NCBI RefSeq assembly: GCF_010093595.1
Contig: NW_022985470.1
Span: 320,736 to 384,735, forward strand
DNA: 64,000 nt
Source of the DNA: Mytilinidion resinicola
Taxonomy: Eukaryota > Ascomycota > Dothideomycetes > Mytilinidiales > Mytilinidiaceae
Direction: 5' to 3'
The notes under the pieces are model-generated. The model was not told the DNA's origin. It saw only the letters and a program-made list of their open reading frames with translations, and did not search any database. The position numbers and the translations under genes were made by a program. This document shows, piece by piece, positions 10,293 to 20,391 of this stretch. The first letter of the stretch is position 1; each line of letters opens with the position of its first letter.

Positions 10293-12665
10293 AGTGTTGT
10301 GGGAGATGGAAGGTCTTTTCAAGCGGTGAGATTTTCTATGATTCTTGAAATTATTGGCTTCATAGTGTGGAAGTTGTAGATGTCAACATGATGACTACTC
10401 TGTCTGAGAGATAAATAATCATCATCCACTGACATCAAAGAAACTCAAGGACATGGCGCTTGCGTGGCGAGTTGACGCTGGGGCGTGTATGACAACGCAA
10501 GAAAGCCACAACGTGACAGCCAGCAAAGGGCCAATGCTGGCTTGACGAACTCACCAGTCTCATGTTCGAGAAACCTTCTACAATCCACCTCATACTTCTC
10601 ACCCGCTATAGCTCGCTTGCCTCCACATCCTTGCCCATCCTAAATTCAGGCCTGAAGAGCGGCTGAGGTTAGGCGGAGCGCTTCACTACGCGCTTTGCGC
10701 ACACTATTGATATGAGAGGACATGATATCGTTCAAAAACAGTGAAAACCAACCGACGCTGGCTTCTACCTGGTACGGTCCTAAGAGCAGTGGAACTGCCC
10801 TGCTGTGGGCCCTCTTCGTCAAAAACTGTCGCAGACAGGGACAACGTCAAGATTTCTGGTGTAATGTTGCACTTGTATGTCGGAGATGCCGACTCTTCTA
10901 TAGCATGCCTGTTGGCGTGCTTTCCCCGTGCCTCTACTATGCAACACACTCAGTCCTCGCAGTGCTTTGCGGCAGATGTTCTGGCATTTGGCTAAGATGA
11001 GCAGATGGACGTTCACGGCTCGGCTGCTCTCCGTCGTTCGGATCAAGACTCTGAAGCTTGCTGCTTAATTCACCCCGAAAATCTTTATTTACCTCTCTGT
11101 TTGGCCTCCACGTCGAGAAAAGGAATTGGATATCTCCCGTGGTATCGCACTCAAAGAAATTTGATGCCCTCGCTCTCATGTGATGGCTTTTTCCTACATC
11201 CTTTTACCAAAAGGATTTGGCCAGCCTCTGCTCCGAAATCGGCAACCCCCGACTATGATGCGCATTCCTCCGTTGAAGCTTTCCCTTGCGCCAATTTTAT
11301 CCATGTATGACAATGCCTCAATGTATTTTTCTCTCAGTGCTGAGTTGGCTTTGATGAGTTAGTCAACCTTGGCATCACGTAACATACCACAAGCGGACGA
11401 CTAGCAGAAATCGAACACGGGCGTGCAAGCACTATCAGCTACTTCCGACAGCTCAGGTGAAAGCACAGCAAAACTATGAGATGGAGAATGAGTGAGACAG
11501 CGGGGAAGAAACTTCAAAAGAGAACGCGTTGAGTGAAATGGGGGCGAGGCGTGGGCTGTGCCACAATATCTGCCGGCTGTGGCGAAGTCCAGGCACCAAC
11601 ATGGAACCTAAATTCGAGAGGAATGGATAACAAATGCCTAAAATGGACGGAGAAAGGAATATCGAAGCGGAACTCGGTATGGGCACCGGACTGTAGGCAA
11701 CTGGCGCAGAAGGAGAAGAGGTAGACATAGAGAACCTTGAGAAAATGTGACTGAACAAGAAATTTGGCATTACTAACATGACGATGGAGCATGGGTGATG
11801 ACGGAGGGAATGGACGTGGGGAGCTCCGGAATCCGGAGAAAATTGACTTCCGAAGGCCTCCGTTTCATCTCGTCTTTCTCCACTCTCTGTCCGTCAACTC
11901 TCAACCGCCGCGATCGTGAACATACGTCTCCCATCTATTCTACTCCAATAAATGCTCTAGCTTACTCCGTGCCTCATTATTTGGTTGAAATCCGCGGTAT
12001 GCCGATGGCCAATAGCCGGCGCTTCCAGCCCGTGCTAATAATGGCCGGCGGCAAGGTCCAACCTATGAGGCACATTTGCGACACGCATGAATCTATCGTA
12101 CCGCCAGAGTCCTTCCAGAGCAGATGTACATTCCGTGGCGCAGCTTTTGCCTTTGAGACAACTCTGAGACCACGATGAGGCTCGGGATCGAGGTCGTCTC
12201 ATGATGAAGGGAGGTGGGCACAGAGACGATCGTCTTTCTTGTCAATGGCAGCGCAATGCTCATCCATATCCTTCATCGCAGCAACCTCAACTAGAGCAAC
12301 TTCTTAGACATCACAAACTAATTAAAAGCTTCCTTAGAGAGGCGACTGAGAGAGCGCGATGGGCGGGACATGTGGCATGCGACATTGCGCGATTCAGACG
12401 GCGCCACGTCGGGCATCTCTAGCTTCACCCCCCTGTTTCACAAAATTAGTGGTCCGACCAACCCTCAAAGTCTCACTCATATCTTCTTGCTTCGCCCTGA
12501 GCGGAATTGTTTGCGACTTTCAACTTCTCTCCATCCCTCCTCTTCTGTCGGTGACTGGCTCGCTGTTATCGTTATCCATTCATTTCTCCTCAACGACCGG
12601 CTCGTTCATCCCTCTCTTAATATCTTATATACCTCATAATAACTTCAGGATTCTCGACAAACGCA
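10293..12665. other. 2.4-kb intergenic region
   Basis: No gene supported. Several overlapping frames of 60-130 codons (10704-11362, 11474-11792, 11795-12178, 12359-12639) lack ATG-plus-motif or coherent introns. No terminal inverted repeats or target duplications were found by eye. A non-coding transcript would not be visible to me. Confidence 0.45.
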
Positions 12666-13136
12666 ATGCAGAACTCACTTTTTACCAACCTCATCATTCT
12701 CCTCTCTTTCTTCCACCTCAACGTTTTCGCTGGGCCTACCGTGGAAAAATACCCCGCCGTTCTCGCCGTCCGCCAGACGACTTCCAATGCGCAATGCGCC
12801 GACTATTCCCGTATCGCCAATCTCTCCACTATCGGCGCAAATGCTACCTATCGGTCCCTCTTCCTACAAGCCTCACCCCGCGGCACTTTTGCGGACGCTG
12901 ATATGCTCAATGCCGCGATCGCTAAACTCCCCAAACTCACCAAAGACGCGGGCCTAAATAAAGCTTGCGGAAATCTCACGACCGTTGCATTCGTCGAGGC
13001 AGAAAAGAACTTCACGCAAGGCGTCGTGGCACAGTTTTCTGGATTGGTCCCGACTGGGATCAGGGCGGGGCCGGAGGTGGCGTTAATTGTGGGCTTCATT
13101 GTGGTTGGCTTTTGCGGCATGTTCGTATTTGTATGA
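12666..13136 (+). CDS. Small secreted protein with hydrophobic C-terminus
   Basis: 156 residues from an ATG at 12666. It has a signal peptide (QNSLFTNLIILLSFFHLNVFA, cleavage near 22), a short helical ectodomain and a hydrophobic end (residues about 137-156, EVALIVGFIVVGFCGMFVFV) that is a membrane anchor or GPI signal. The ectodomain has two Cys (44 and 101) that could form one disulfide, and sequons NLST, NATY, NLTT and NFTQ for N-glycosylation. I do not recognise a named domain, but the layout is that of small conserved secreted fungal proteins of unknown role. A TATA-like TTATATAC lies about 40 bp upstream. No intron is needed. Confidence 0.7.
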   Translation: MQNSLFTNLIILLSFFHLNVFAGPTVEKYPAVLAVRQTTSNAQCADYSRIANLSTIGANATYRSLFLQASPRGTFADADMLNAAIAKLPKLTKDAGLNKACGNLTTVAFVEAEKNFTQGVVAQFSGLVPTGIRAGPEVALIVGFIVVGFCGMFVFV

Positions 13137-13663
13137 GTGTTGGTTGCGGGATGAAATGGCAAGGTCTGCAAATTATAGCAAAGTATAGGCTATTCATGTA
13201 TTGGAGTTCGTGTGGCGCGCGTGTCGCAATGGGATTGGAGAGGGTTTGGGAATTTGCAATCGCCTATCTGTGTCCTGCAGCTCTTTTACGAGGAAATAAC
13301 TGCTGCTTGTTCTTCATGTTTTGGTTTCTTTCTTCCATATTTAAAGCCCTCGACGCCTGTCGTTGCTGCGAAGGACCTGTTTCGGGAATGGACCCCTCGA
13401 AACGTCACGTGATATTTTCAAGTCCGCCTCCACACGCGGGGCATGAAAAATGTGGCACACTCAAGCATTTCAACACCGTCTGAGATGGCCCGGTAAGCTA
13501 TCAGAAATGCCAGGACTAGTATCCTACGAATGATAATAACATACCAGAGGACCTCAAGCAGTGCTAAACAGCCGTATACAAACATGTGAATAGTGTGTAT
13601 ACAGTTCACAGGTTTGTGGACTACCACGTTCTATTAACACTTATCACCCACGCTGTCTTATAG
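13137..13663. other. Intergenic, no gene seen
   Basis: 3' flank of the small secreted protein gene. Contains a GTCACGTGAT site at 13404-13413 and short motif-free frames only. Confidence 0.45.
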
Positions 13664-13973
13664 GTGCACCTGTCTGCCACTGCTTAAAGTTTCCACATGG
13701 CGTAGAGTGAAGAGTTTCTATCTCGTTTAGATTTCTGAAAAGGTATAGAAGCACCCCAAGCAGTGGCAGACAAGTGTACCCACGAGACAGCTTGTCCTAG
13801 AATTAGAGTACCACCTTTTTCGTGCCCCGCATGGCTGTCTCGCGTGTACACCTGTGTGCCACTGCTTGGGTGACTTCAATGCATTTTCGGAGATCTAAAG
13901 AAGATAGATGCTCTTTGCCTTGGGCTATGTGGAAATTTGTTGAAGCACTCCATGCAGTGGCAGACATGTGTAC
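13664..13973. repeat. Four 22-bp repeats in alternating orientation
   Basis: Copies at 13664-13685 (+), 13758-13779 (-), 13846-13867 (+) and 13952-13973 (-) share the core CTGTCTGCCACTGC preceded by a GTACAC-like hexamer. The inner pair (13758 and 13846) matches over about 45 bp, including a GCTGTCTCG block on the loop side, so the DNA could fold into a stem of about 45 bp with a loop of about 40 bp. The outer pair also shares flanking TTTCCACAT, giving a nested second stem. The structure looks like a decayed MITE or an inverted duplication. It lies in the intergenic space before the first F-box gene; 13974-14310 holds nothing else I can support. Confidence 0.65.
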
Positions 13974-14310
13974 ATTTTACACACGGGCAGAGTACTTGAT
14001 GAGTGTGCCACTTTTTTCATGCCTAGCGTGCTCCACGGGGTACATTTTTAGCGCCATCCGCCTCGCTTAATCTAGTAGCTAGTTTCGCTTGTTTACCTTC
14101 GACCTCATCATAGCCGTCAACTCTCAAGCTTGAGGAGAACAGTCCGCAGTGTATAGGACTAGAAAATCTGCCCCTCTACACTCTGCAGAAACTGTCAAGT
14201 GTACCTCAATACCCTTCACGGCCTCATAATAAGATGTGAGTACGTTGCTCTGTGCATTCCGCAGCCACGCCGACCCACCGCAGACGAAGCCATCCAGCGC
14301 CTACCGAAGC

Positions 14311-16032
14311 ATGGTCAACGTTCGCCGTAATAAGCGTGCGCGCACCGCGCTGAGTCAATCTACTCTCATGGTTACCTTGGCCATTTGGCAACCCTCCAAG
14401 GAAGGAACTCTAGCCCAGCTTCCGGACGAGCTTCTCTTAAACATCATGTCCTTCCTCGATGGCGATACTCTGTTAGTGGTGGCAAAGCTATGCAGATCCT
14501 TGGGCCGCACCGCACAGGAACAGCTCTTTCACAGCATCACATTGGACACAAGACACCTCAAGGGTATTTTCCACAGAGCTAGACAACTAACACGAACCCT
14601 TCTCTGTCGCCCAGACCTTCAAAGCAAAGTCAAAAACCTGTCAATGTATATCGCACAAACTGGCCGTTCAACAACAAATGATCCAGACCCCCTCTCTCAA
14701 GATCAAAAAACGATTATGGTGGATATGATGGTAGATGCCCACTGGGGCATGATCGGAGGGCGAAGTGGGCCGGCTGCTGAGGCATATCGCAACCGCTGTG
14801 GTGGCACGCTGGGAGCAGTTCTCATCCTACTTCCTACGCTGAAGTCGCTGAACATCAAAACCCAGTCTGTGAAGACAAGCATTGCGCTCTATACGCTGAT
14901 TTTTGGCGAGTTCAGAGCTCCTTTCCACAGCATCCCGGCGTTCTCCAAGCTCCGCACCCTGACTATCCAGCAACCCCCCAGCTGCCCTCCGCCCCCATGG
15001 CTGCATTTCGCCGCCCCAGATTCCCTATTGGATCTCGGCAACCTCACACGGCTGGAACTTTCGATCCTCAGTCCGCGTACTCTAGAGCCCTTCGCCGCTA
15101 GCGTCTTCACGCCGCCTTCGAAAATGTTCGCGATCAAACATCTCTCGCTCGAACTGTACAATTTTAGCGGTTTTCCGACTACCAATGTCCGTCTGGCACA
15201 CTTCCTTGCATGCATCGGTCCTCTAACTTCATTCACGTACAAGGACGCTACATTATGGTGGGAGCGAGGCGACTCGCCGCAAGACAATCTAGCCTACTGC
15301 GCACTACCGTCCCACCTTACGGCCTCTCACGAAAGCCTCGAGAAGCTCACCATCGTCTGGCGAAATTACGACTACACCGAGAAACCTCTAAATGCCTATC
15401 CCATAACTACACTGCGGGATTTTAAGCAACTCAGGGTCCTAGACATCGAGCAGGGTGCTCTTGTGGGTCGTCCGATTGAAAGAATCAACAGGGCTTGGGA
15501 TCACCTGGCTGGACAAGAGGTGGAGGTTGGAGGCGGACTGCTGGAGAAGCTCCCACTGTCGCTGGAGACTTTGGTCGTCCAGGGCGCGGATTTGAATGTC
15601 ATCGGGCTTTGTGACGAGCTGCTGCTACAGAAGAGTATGGCGGCGGAGCTGCGCGATGAGGAAGGATATGACGGAGAGGGCAGGGCCTGTGCGCAGGCTG
15701 CAGATGGTGAGTATGGAGGCGGGCTTTACGAAAATGAAGGTCTCTACAAGGAAAACTCGGAGTACGACATCGACAAGGCATCAAAAAGAGAAGGCGAGGG
15801 CTTGAACGCGTCCGGAACCTGCCACGCCAAGGAGCCAGAAGAGAATCAAAATATGTTCCCATTAGCGAGCCTCCGGAACGTCACCGTTAGGCTGAACAAG
15901 ACCCGGCAAGTAGTACCAGCTACCTTGTTGGACCGCTGGGACAAGGCCGGTTGGAAGCTGGATGGGGAGTTTGTGATGGAAGACCGGAGTACTTGGCCTT
16001 GGAAATTCCTAGTAGAACGAGTCGAGGTGTAG
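14311..16032 (+). CDS. F-box-like protein, family 1, intact copy
   Basis: 573 residues from the ATG at 14311; the frame is open from a GTG at 14236, and the GTGAGT there could instead be the donor of a 5' intron. An F-box-like motif spans residues about 36-75 (LPDELLLNIMSFLDGDTLLV then RTAQEQLF). F-box proteins usually link substrates to SCF ubiquitin ligases through Skp1. The middle (about 90-420) has irregular leucine-rich segments (LTRLELSIL, SLETLVVQG) like degenerate LRRs. An acidic Glu/Asp/Gly-rich insert at about 455-515 separates them from a final LASLRNVTVRLNKTRQ strand. It is the only unbroken member of a local family: pseudogenes at 17.7-19.4 and 20.4-21.7 kb align with it from the F-box to the LRR-like part. 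Substrate unknown. Confidence 0.72.
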   Translation: MVNVRRNKRARTALSQSTLMVTLAIWQPSKEGTLAQLPDELLLNIMSFLDGDTLLVVAKLCRSLGRTAQEQLFHSITLDTRHLKGIFHRARQLTRTLLCRPDLQSKVKNLSMYIAQTGRSTTNDPDPLSQDQKTIMVDMMVDAHWGMIGGRSGPAAEAYRNRCGGTLGAVLILLPTLKSLNIKTQSVKTSIALYTLIFGEFRAPFHSIPAFSKLRTLTIQQPPSCPPPPWLHFAAPDSLLDLGNLTRLELSILSPRTLEPFAASVFTPPSKMFAIKHLSLELYNFSGFPTTNVRLAHFLACIGPLTSFTYKDATLWWERGDSPQDNLAYCALPSHLTASHESLEKLTIVWRNYDYTEKPLNAYPITTLRDFKQLRVLDIEQGALVGRPIERINRAWDHLAGQEVEVGGGLLEKLPLSLETLVVQGADLNVIGLCDELLLQKSMAAELRDEEGYDGEGRACAQAADGEYGGGLYENEGLYKENSEYDIDKASKREGEGLNASGTCHAKEPEENQNMFPLASLRNVTVRLNKTRQVVPATLLDRWDKAGWKLDGEFVMEDRSTWPWKFLVERVEV

Positions 16033-16685
16033 TTATACTGTGGCTAAGGTAGGTAATATTTGGATGTTCAAGGTCAGAGTTCCTGCGGCTTGTAAACATT
16101 ACTGCTGATAGAGAATTAACTGATCCCTTCTCTTGTACTTGTTTTTATTGCTATCGTGGCGTCAAAGCATGGTTTCAGGAACGTGTTGTGTGACACTTTA
16201 CTTGCGCGGAAGGAAGGTTCTACGCTTAGGGGTATGAGTGTGCAGGAAGCAATTGGCTTATAGGCCTTACGTTCGCTGTTTGTATAAACATCTTGACGTA
16301 GAAGGAGTATATAGACTACGTCCTGTATTATGTACTGCTCTTTCTCAACGCCAGATATGTAGAGTACGAGCTATCGTTCCCGTCCGCAAAGGGGGCTAGG
16401 AACAGCCTCATCACGAGCTACGAGGTCGGCGCAATGACTAAATACAGCAATCGCCTGAATCTCCTCGTTAGTCTAGCTTCAGAAGTCATTGTCCACTTCA
16501 TTCTGCTCTATCTTGCGCATCAGGTGCAAGTGCTGCAATAAGCAAGGCTCGCGTAGTGCTAGGCAAGATCACGTGCAATACGATCATATGGACCACCACT
16601 CCGTTCAGTGCGGCGAAAGGCAGCTTATGAGGTCATAATGAAAGCAGAATGGTGCTAATTTTCCCGAGAAAAGGGACCACACTCG
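16033..16685. other. Intergenic before MITE insertion
   Basis: 3' flank of the intact F-box gene followed by motif-free sequence up to the target-site duplication at 16686. No gene seen. Confidence 0.45.
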
Positions 16686-16693
16686 GCCTAAAC

Positions 16694-17226
16694 CAGCGTG
16701 GCCAGTAATCCGTCCAATCTTCAATCCACCCATTGGCCGGCCGGTTAATCCACACCCATTCAAACCCAATCTAATCAATCTAGAGGACTTCAATCCTTAA
16801 TCGGATTGATAAACTAAATTTCCGATGGAACGAGCTATAAATAGGCTCGTGCCACCCCTACGTTCCTCTTTTCTATACCTGTTACGGCAGTCTTGGCGGT
16901 AGATCTACTGTGGTACCCGGGGATATTTTGTGCCTAGACCGTGCGCAGCATTCACCTTCTATTTAGTAGGCACCAATTATAGCCCCTATTTGTATTGCCT
17001 GAGCATTTTAATACATACAAACAGAGGCTCTGGTTGGTGTCTTTGAAAGAAAAGGTGAATGCCGCGCACGGTCCAGACACAAAATATATTCCGTATACCA
17101 CAGTAAGTGGATTGATCCAGATTGATAAATCCTTTCAATCCGTCCAATCAATCCCGAACTTTAACCAGCACAATCCAACCAATCCAAGGGCCTCGAACTC
17201 CGTCGGCCGGATTACTGGCTACGCTG
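16694..17226. mobile_element. hAT-type MITE carrying a nested insertion
   Basis: Terminal inverted repeats of about 19 bp: left CAGCGTGGCCAGTAATCCG, right end complementary with one mismatch. Flanks are a perfect 8-bp target duplication, GCCTAAAC, at 16686-16693 and 17227-17234. An 8-bp duplication and a CAGNG terminus are hallmarks of the hAT superfamily. The element is 533 bp; without the 196-bp nested element and its duplicated TA it is 335 bp, almost the same length as the second hAT MITE at 32293-32626 (334 bp). It has no transposase frame, so it is non-autonomous. The interior is rich in CAATCC/GGATTG subrepeats. Confidence 0.88.
16908..17103. mobile_element. TA-flanked MITE nested inside the hAT MITE
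   Basis: 196 bp with terminal inverted repeats of about 55 bp (left end CTGTGGTACCCGGGGATATT, right end its diverged complement), flanked by TA dinucleotides at 16906-16907 and 17104-17105. This fits the Tc1/mariner superfamily, which duplicates TA. The arms also share GACCGTGCGC and GCATTCACCTT blocks. The insertion is younger than its hAT host. No coding capacity. Confidence 0.75.
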
Positions 17227-17234
17227 GCCTAAAC

Positions 17235-17664
17235 GAATGCGAAGTACTCCCTCATCTCTCCGAAGATCGTCGTCGAGCGCTCCTTGGGCTTTGGCTTAGC
17301 TTGCAGTTTAGAAGCATCAGACTCCCTTTGTCTACTCTCAAGTTTTACATATGCCGCTCCTGCCCAGCTAAGGCTTTCCCGATATCTTTGTAGCAATCGT
17401 TCACTGCGTTTTCTGACTCTGCCAAAAAGATTATCAGTAAGTGTTTTCGAATGACATTCACCAGACATGCATACACGAGTTTAACCAACATCTGCTGCCC
17501 TCTCTGGCGTATTTTCACCCGTTCCCCATTTATTGTACTGCTTCTTCGCCTCAACCACACACCACTGCAGGCACCCCACCACGACGCGGGCAAGCTCTTA
17601 CGGGACCCCGTCCGCCCACCATCACCCAATTTCGACTTCGGCTTTTATACAGATACTAGAGGCA
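17235..17664. other. Sequence between MITE and F-box pseudogene
   Basis: No gene supported. Frames on both strands (17229-17468, 17345-17629) lack motifs. This probably includes the decayed promoter of the next F-box pseudogene. Confidence 0.4.
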
Positions 17665-19428
17665 ATGGACATTCCGTCGCTTCGTAGCACGAACGTGGCG
17701 TAGTTCCGACGCGGGGCCCTCTGGGTCGACTACCTGACGAGCTCCACTTAGGCTCCACTTAGAGATCTTCTCCTATCTCGATAAGAAAATGCTTCTATTA
17801 GTTGCGAAGCTGTGCAAAGCATTCGGACATACTGCACAGGAGAAATTGTTTCATGTTGTTGATCTGGATTCGAGACACACCAACGGGATATTCCACCGAG
17901 CTCGACTGCTACTCCGAACACTCGTACCTCGCCCAGACCTACGGGGTAAAGTCAAGAATCTCTCAATTTACCTCGGAAGGAATCTTTTAACCAAAACCTT
18001 CCCCGCAGAGAAGACTAGTAGAATATACAACCAGATCGAAGACCCCCTCGATCAAGGAGATATCAATTCCATCATCGAGCACATGGTAGACCAACATTGG
18101 GGTATGGTTGGGGGAAGAAGTGGGCCTGAAGCTGAGGAGTTCCGTGGACGCACTCGAGGATCGCTAGGGGCTCTTTTTGTTTTGATGCCCTGCGTAGAAG
18201 GCTTGGAGATCATTTCAGAGCTTGTAGGACAGCCGCCTTATCTAACTCTCTTTCGCCCCTTCCGAGTTCCTCTCGAGCGTATCCCAGCCTTTGCCAACCT
18301 GCGTAGCTTGGTTATTCACCAGAGCATGTGCAGCGAGATTCCGTGGCTCGACATCGAGAGCCTGACCCGCCTTGAGCTTTCGAAAATCTCGGGCCAGGCT
18401 TTGAAGTCTTTCGCCAACAATCGCGTCAACCCGCCCATGCTTTCTAAAATTAAACACCTCTCTCTGAAACACGATGACGACGAATTCAGCGGGTTTCCTT
18501 CCATTGACATTCGGTTGCAAAACTTCCTTCTAAGCTTTGGTCCACTGAGTCATTCACCCTAGAGGACCATACAGACTACAGGAGCGATGTTACTGTAAGT
18601 TATTCGGATCTATTGAGCTACCTCTCCGCATCCCACAGCAGCTTAGAGACCCTAACTCTTGTGTGGCCCGGCCGGAGTTTTGATCCCATCGACGCATACG
18701 CTATCACCAGTCTTCGACCTTTCAAGCGCCTGCGTCATGTGGAAATTGAGCAGATGGCACTCTTCGGCTATCCGTTTAGCCGCATCAACAAGACATGGGA
18801 CGCAGTCAATCAAGTGGAGGTTGAGATGGAGGAAGACGCGCTGCTAGGGAGAATGCCAGATTCTCTGGAGACATTGACTGTGCAGGGCGGATATGAAAAA
18901 TGGGAGTCCGCAGAGTTTCCCAAAGAGGTGGGTTATATATTGTGTCGCCTGGGCAACATTGTGAACAAGGCTTGCCAGGAGAATTTGAATGTCGAAAACC
19001 TGAAACGGCTGTTGGACGAAGATGATACATCGAGCCTCTGTGGCGAGGAAGAGGCTACTCCCAGCCTTGCTGATGATGAGAACGGAGATGATCAGTCCCA
19101 AGAATGCGACGGCGATGTGATCTTCATCGATGCCGATTTTGGCCTCTACGGACATGAAGAGGGTGACGAGGACGACTGTCCGGGCTCGCATTGCACGAAG
19201 GTTGATGAGCCAGACGAAGAGTATTGGCAGCCTGGCGATAGCGAATACTTCGAAGAAGAGCCAGATCTGATTGAGCTGCCCAATGAGGACGGATCGGCGA
19301 ACCTGCAGAGGGTAGTCTTGAAGGTCAACACACCTATTGACGAAATTCCGCCTGAGGCAATGAAGTTATGCGAGGTGTACAAGTGGAAGTACTACGGGGT
19401 GGACGCCGACTTCCAGTGCAAATATTGA
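17665..19428 (+). pseudogene. F-box-like family 1, broken copy 2
   Basis: This aligns with the intact gene at 14311-16032 from the F-box to the end. LPDEL is read at 17730 in one frame and EIFSYLDKKMLLLVAK in another, because an 11-bp tandem duplication (17741-17762) shifts the frame inside the F-box. A second lesion, consistent with loss of one base near 18552, ends the long frame as FGPLSHSP-stop. The next frame continues with FTLEDHTDYRSD and then LSASHSSLETLTLVW, matching the intact LTASHESLEKLTIVW. A GTAAGT at 18595 is not an intron, since the paralog aligns straight across. The 3' part keeps a long acidic tail (many Glu/Asp, residues coded at 19000-19290). Unmatched lesions in a dispensable copy are the simplest reading; assembly error is possible for the 1-bp event. 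Confidence 0.78.
17741..17762 (+). repeat. 11-bp tandem duplication in the F-box
   Basis: GCTCCACTTAG occurs twice back to back (17741-17751, 17752-17762). With one copy the F-box reads straight through; with two it is out of frame. Confidence 0.85.
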
Positions 19429-19571
19429 TTCATAGTCTCGGTTTGCGCGGCCACAGGAAGATTTAGTATGGCATGATGAGAGTTGTTTCGAGGCTTAGAT
19501 GGTACCAAGTCTAAGTTACTTGGCCAACTGTACTGCAGATAGAGATCAATATGGTTTTCAGATGCTGTTAT

Positions 19572-19817
19572 ACTCAGGTTGCAGCACTACAACCTAGGAT
19601 CAACAACTCATATGCTAGAAAGCTACTCCGAACATCAGCTGTAGAGAACACAGCTGAGATCTCAGCTGTGGAGAGCCCAGCTGAAAACTCAGCTGTGCAG
19701 TGTTCAGCTGAACTTACTAGCGCGCCACCCAGGGGTGGCCCCCCTTCCTTCCCCTAGTATATATACAACTAGCTAGACGTCTATAGAAATCAGAGTTCAC
19801 ATCAATTTAACCTGAGT
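19572..19817 (+). mobile_element. LTR-like repeat, copy 1
   Basis: 246 bp bounded by ACTCAGG and CCTGAGT, with a 5-bp duplication GTTAT on each side (19567-19571, 19818-19822). The second copy is at 54794-55066 in opposite orientation. The ends are shared: TTGCAGCACTACAACCTAGG near the left, and a block with CCTTCCCCTAGTATATA, GAAATCAGAGTTCACATCAA near the right. The TATA motif and short terminal repeats fit a solo LTR, although canonical TG...CA ends are missing. The centre differs between copies: here it is three 27-bp units, each with two CAGCTG palindromes (starts at 19636, 19651, 19663, 19678, 19690, 19705). Class remains open. Confidence 0.65.
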
Positions 19818-19822
19818 GTTAT

Positions 19823-20391
19823 GATTGAGGTGGTCTTGAACGACCTCACACCGCATAACTCCAAAATTCTGCCAGTGCTCACTGATTAGTGATGCTATGT
19901 GAACAGGACTAACCCTCTCGTGCATACTCAGTTATAAGTTCGATACCGAGGGCTACATTTAAGAGGCCTTTCGCGGTGTTTACAAGCGTGGTGGAGGCTA
20001 CTTGAGTGGAGGATTTAGGAATATGTGACTTTAGATTACGTGCACTAAACATACGCGAGTCAGGTTACTGATCGAATGCATGAGATCAAGGAATCACGCT
20101 AGTGCCTCTTCTAATGATTTGACTCTCTATTTGCTCAAGAAGGTGGTCTCCGTTTTGCCACGTATTCGTTTTCCCTTACTCTTTGGTACCAAATCTTTGA
20201 ACCGTGGGTGTCAATTTACTTTGCCTTGGCACGCACATTGCGCAAAGCTTTGAACTTCGCCTATCCAAATTTACATCCACATTCCACATCATGCTCATAT
20301 CTTGTCTATCGCAGCCCCTCTATCAACGATACCTGTCCATGAGAGCCGATTCGTCCAGTAATGGCGTCACATAAGATAGAACAGACCTTCT
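19823..20391. other. Intergenic, no gene seen
   Basis: AT-rich sequence between the LTR-like repeat and the third family-1 F-box copy. No reading frame or repeat of note. Confidence 0.4.

Noticed and set aside
11380..11430. A GTTCGATTT stretch on the minus strand resembling a tRNA T-loop
   Set aside because: The flanking bases do not form a 5-bp T stem, and no anticodon or acceptor stem can be drawn around it.
18595..18645. Intron with GTAAGT donor in family-1 copy 2
   Set aside because: Both paralogs align straight through without a gap, so the frame change is a lesion rather than an intron.
19572..19817. Firm call as a solo LTR
   Set aside because: A TATA motif and a 5-bp duplication fit, but canonical TG...CA ends and a full-length partner are missing, so it stays LTR-like.
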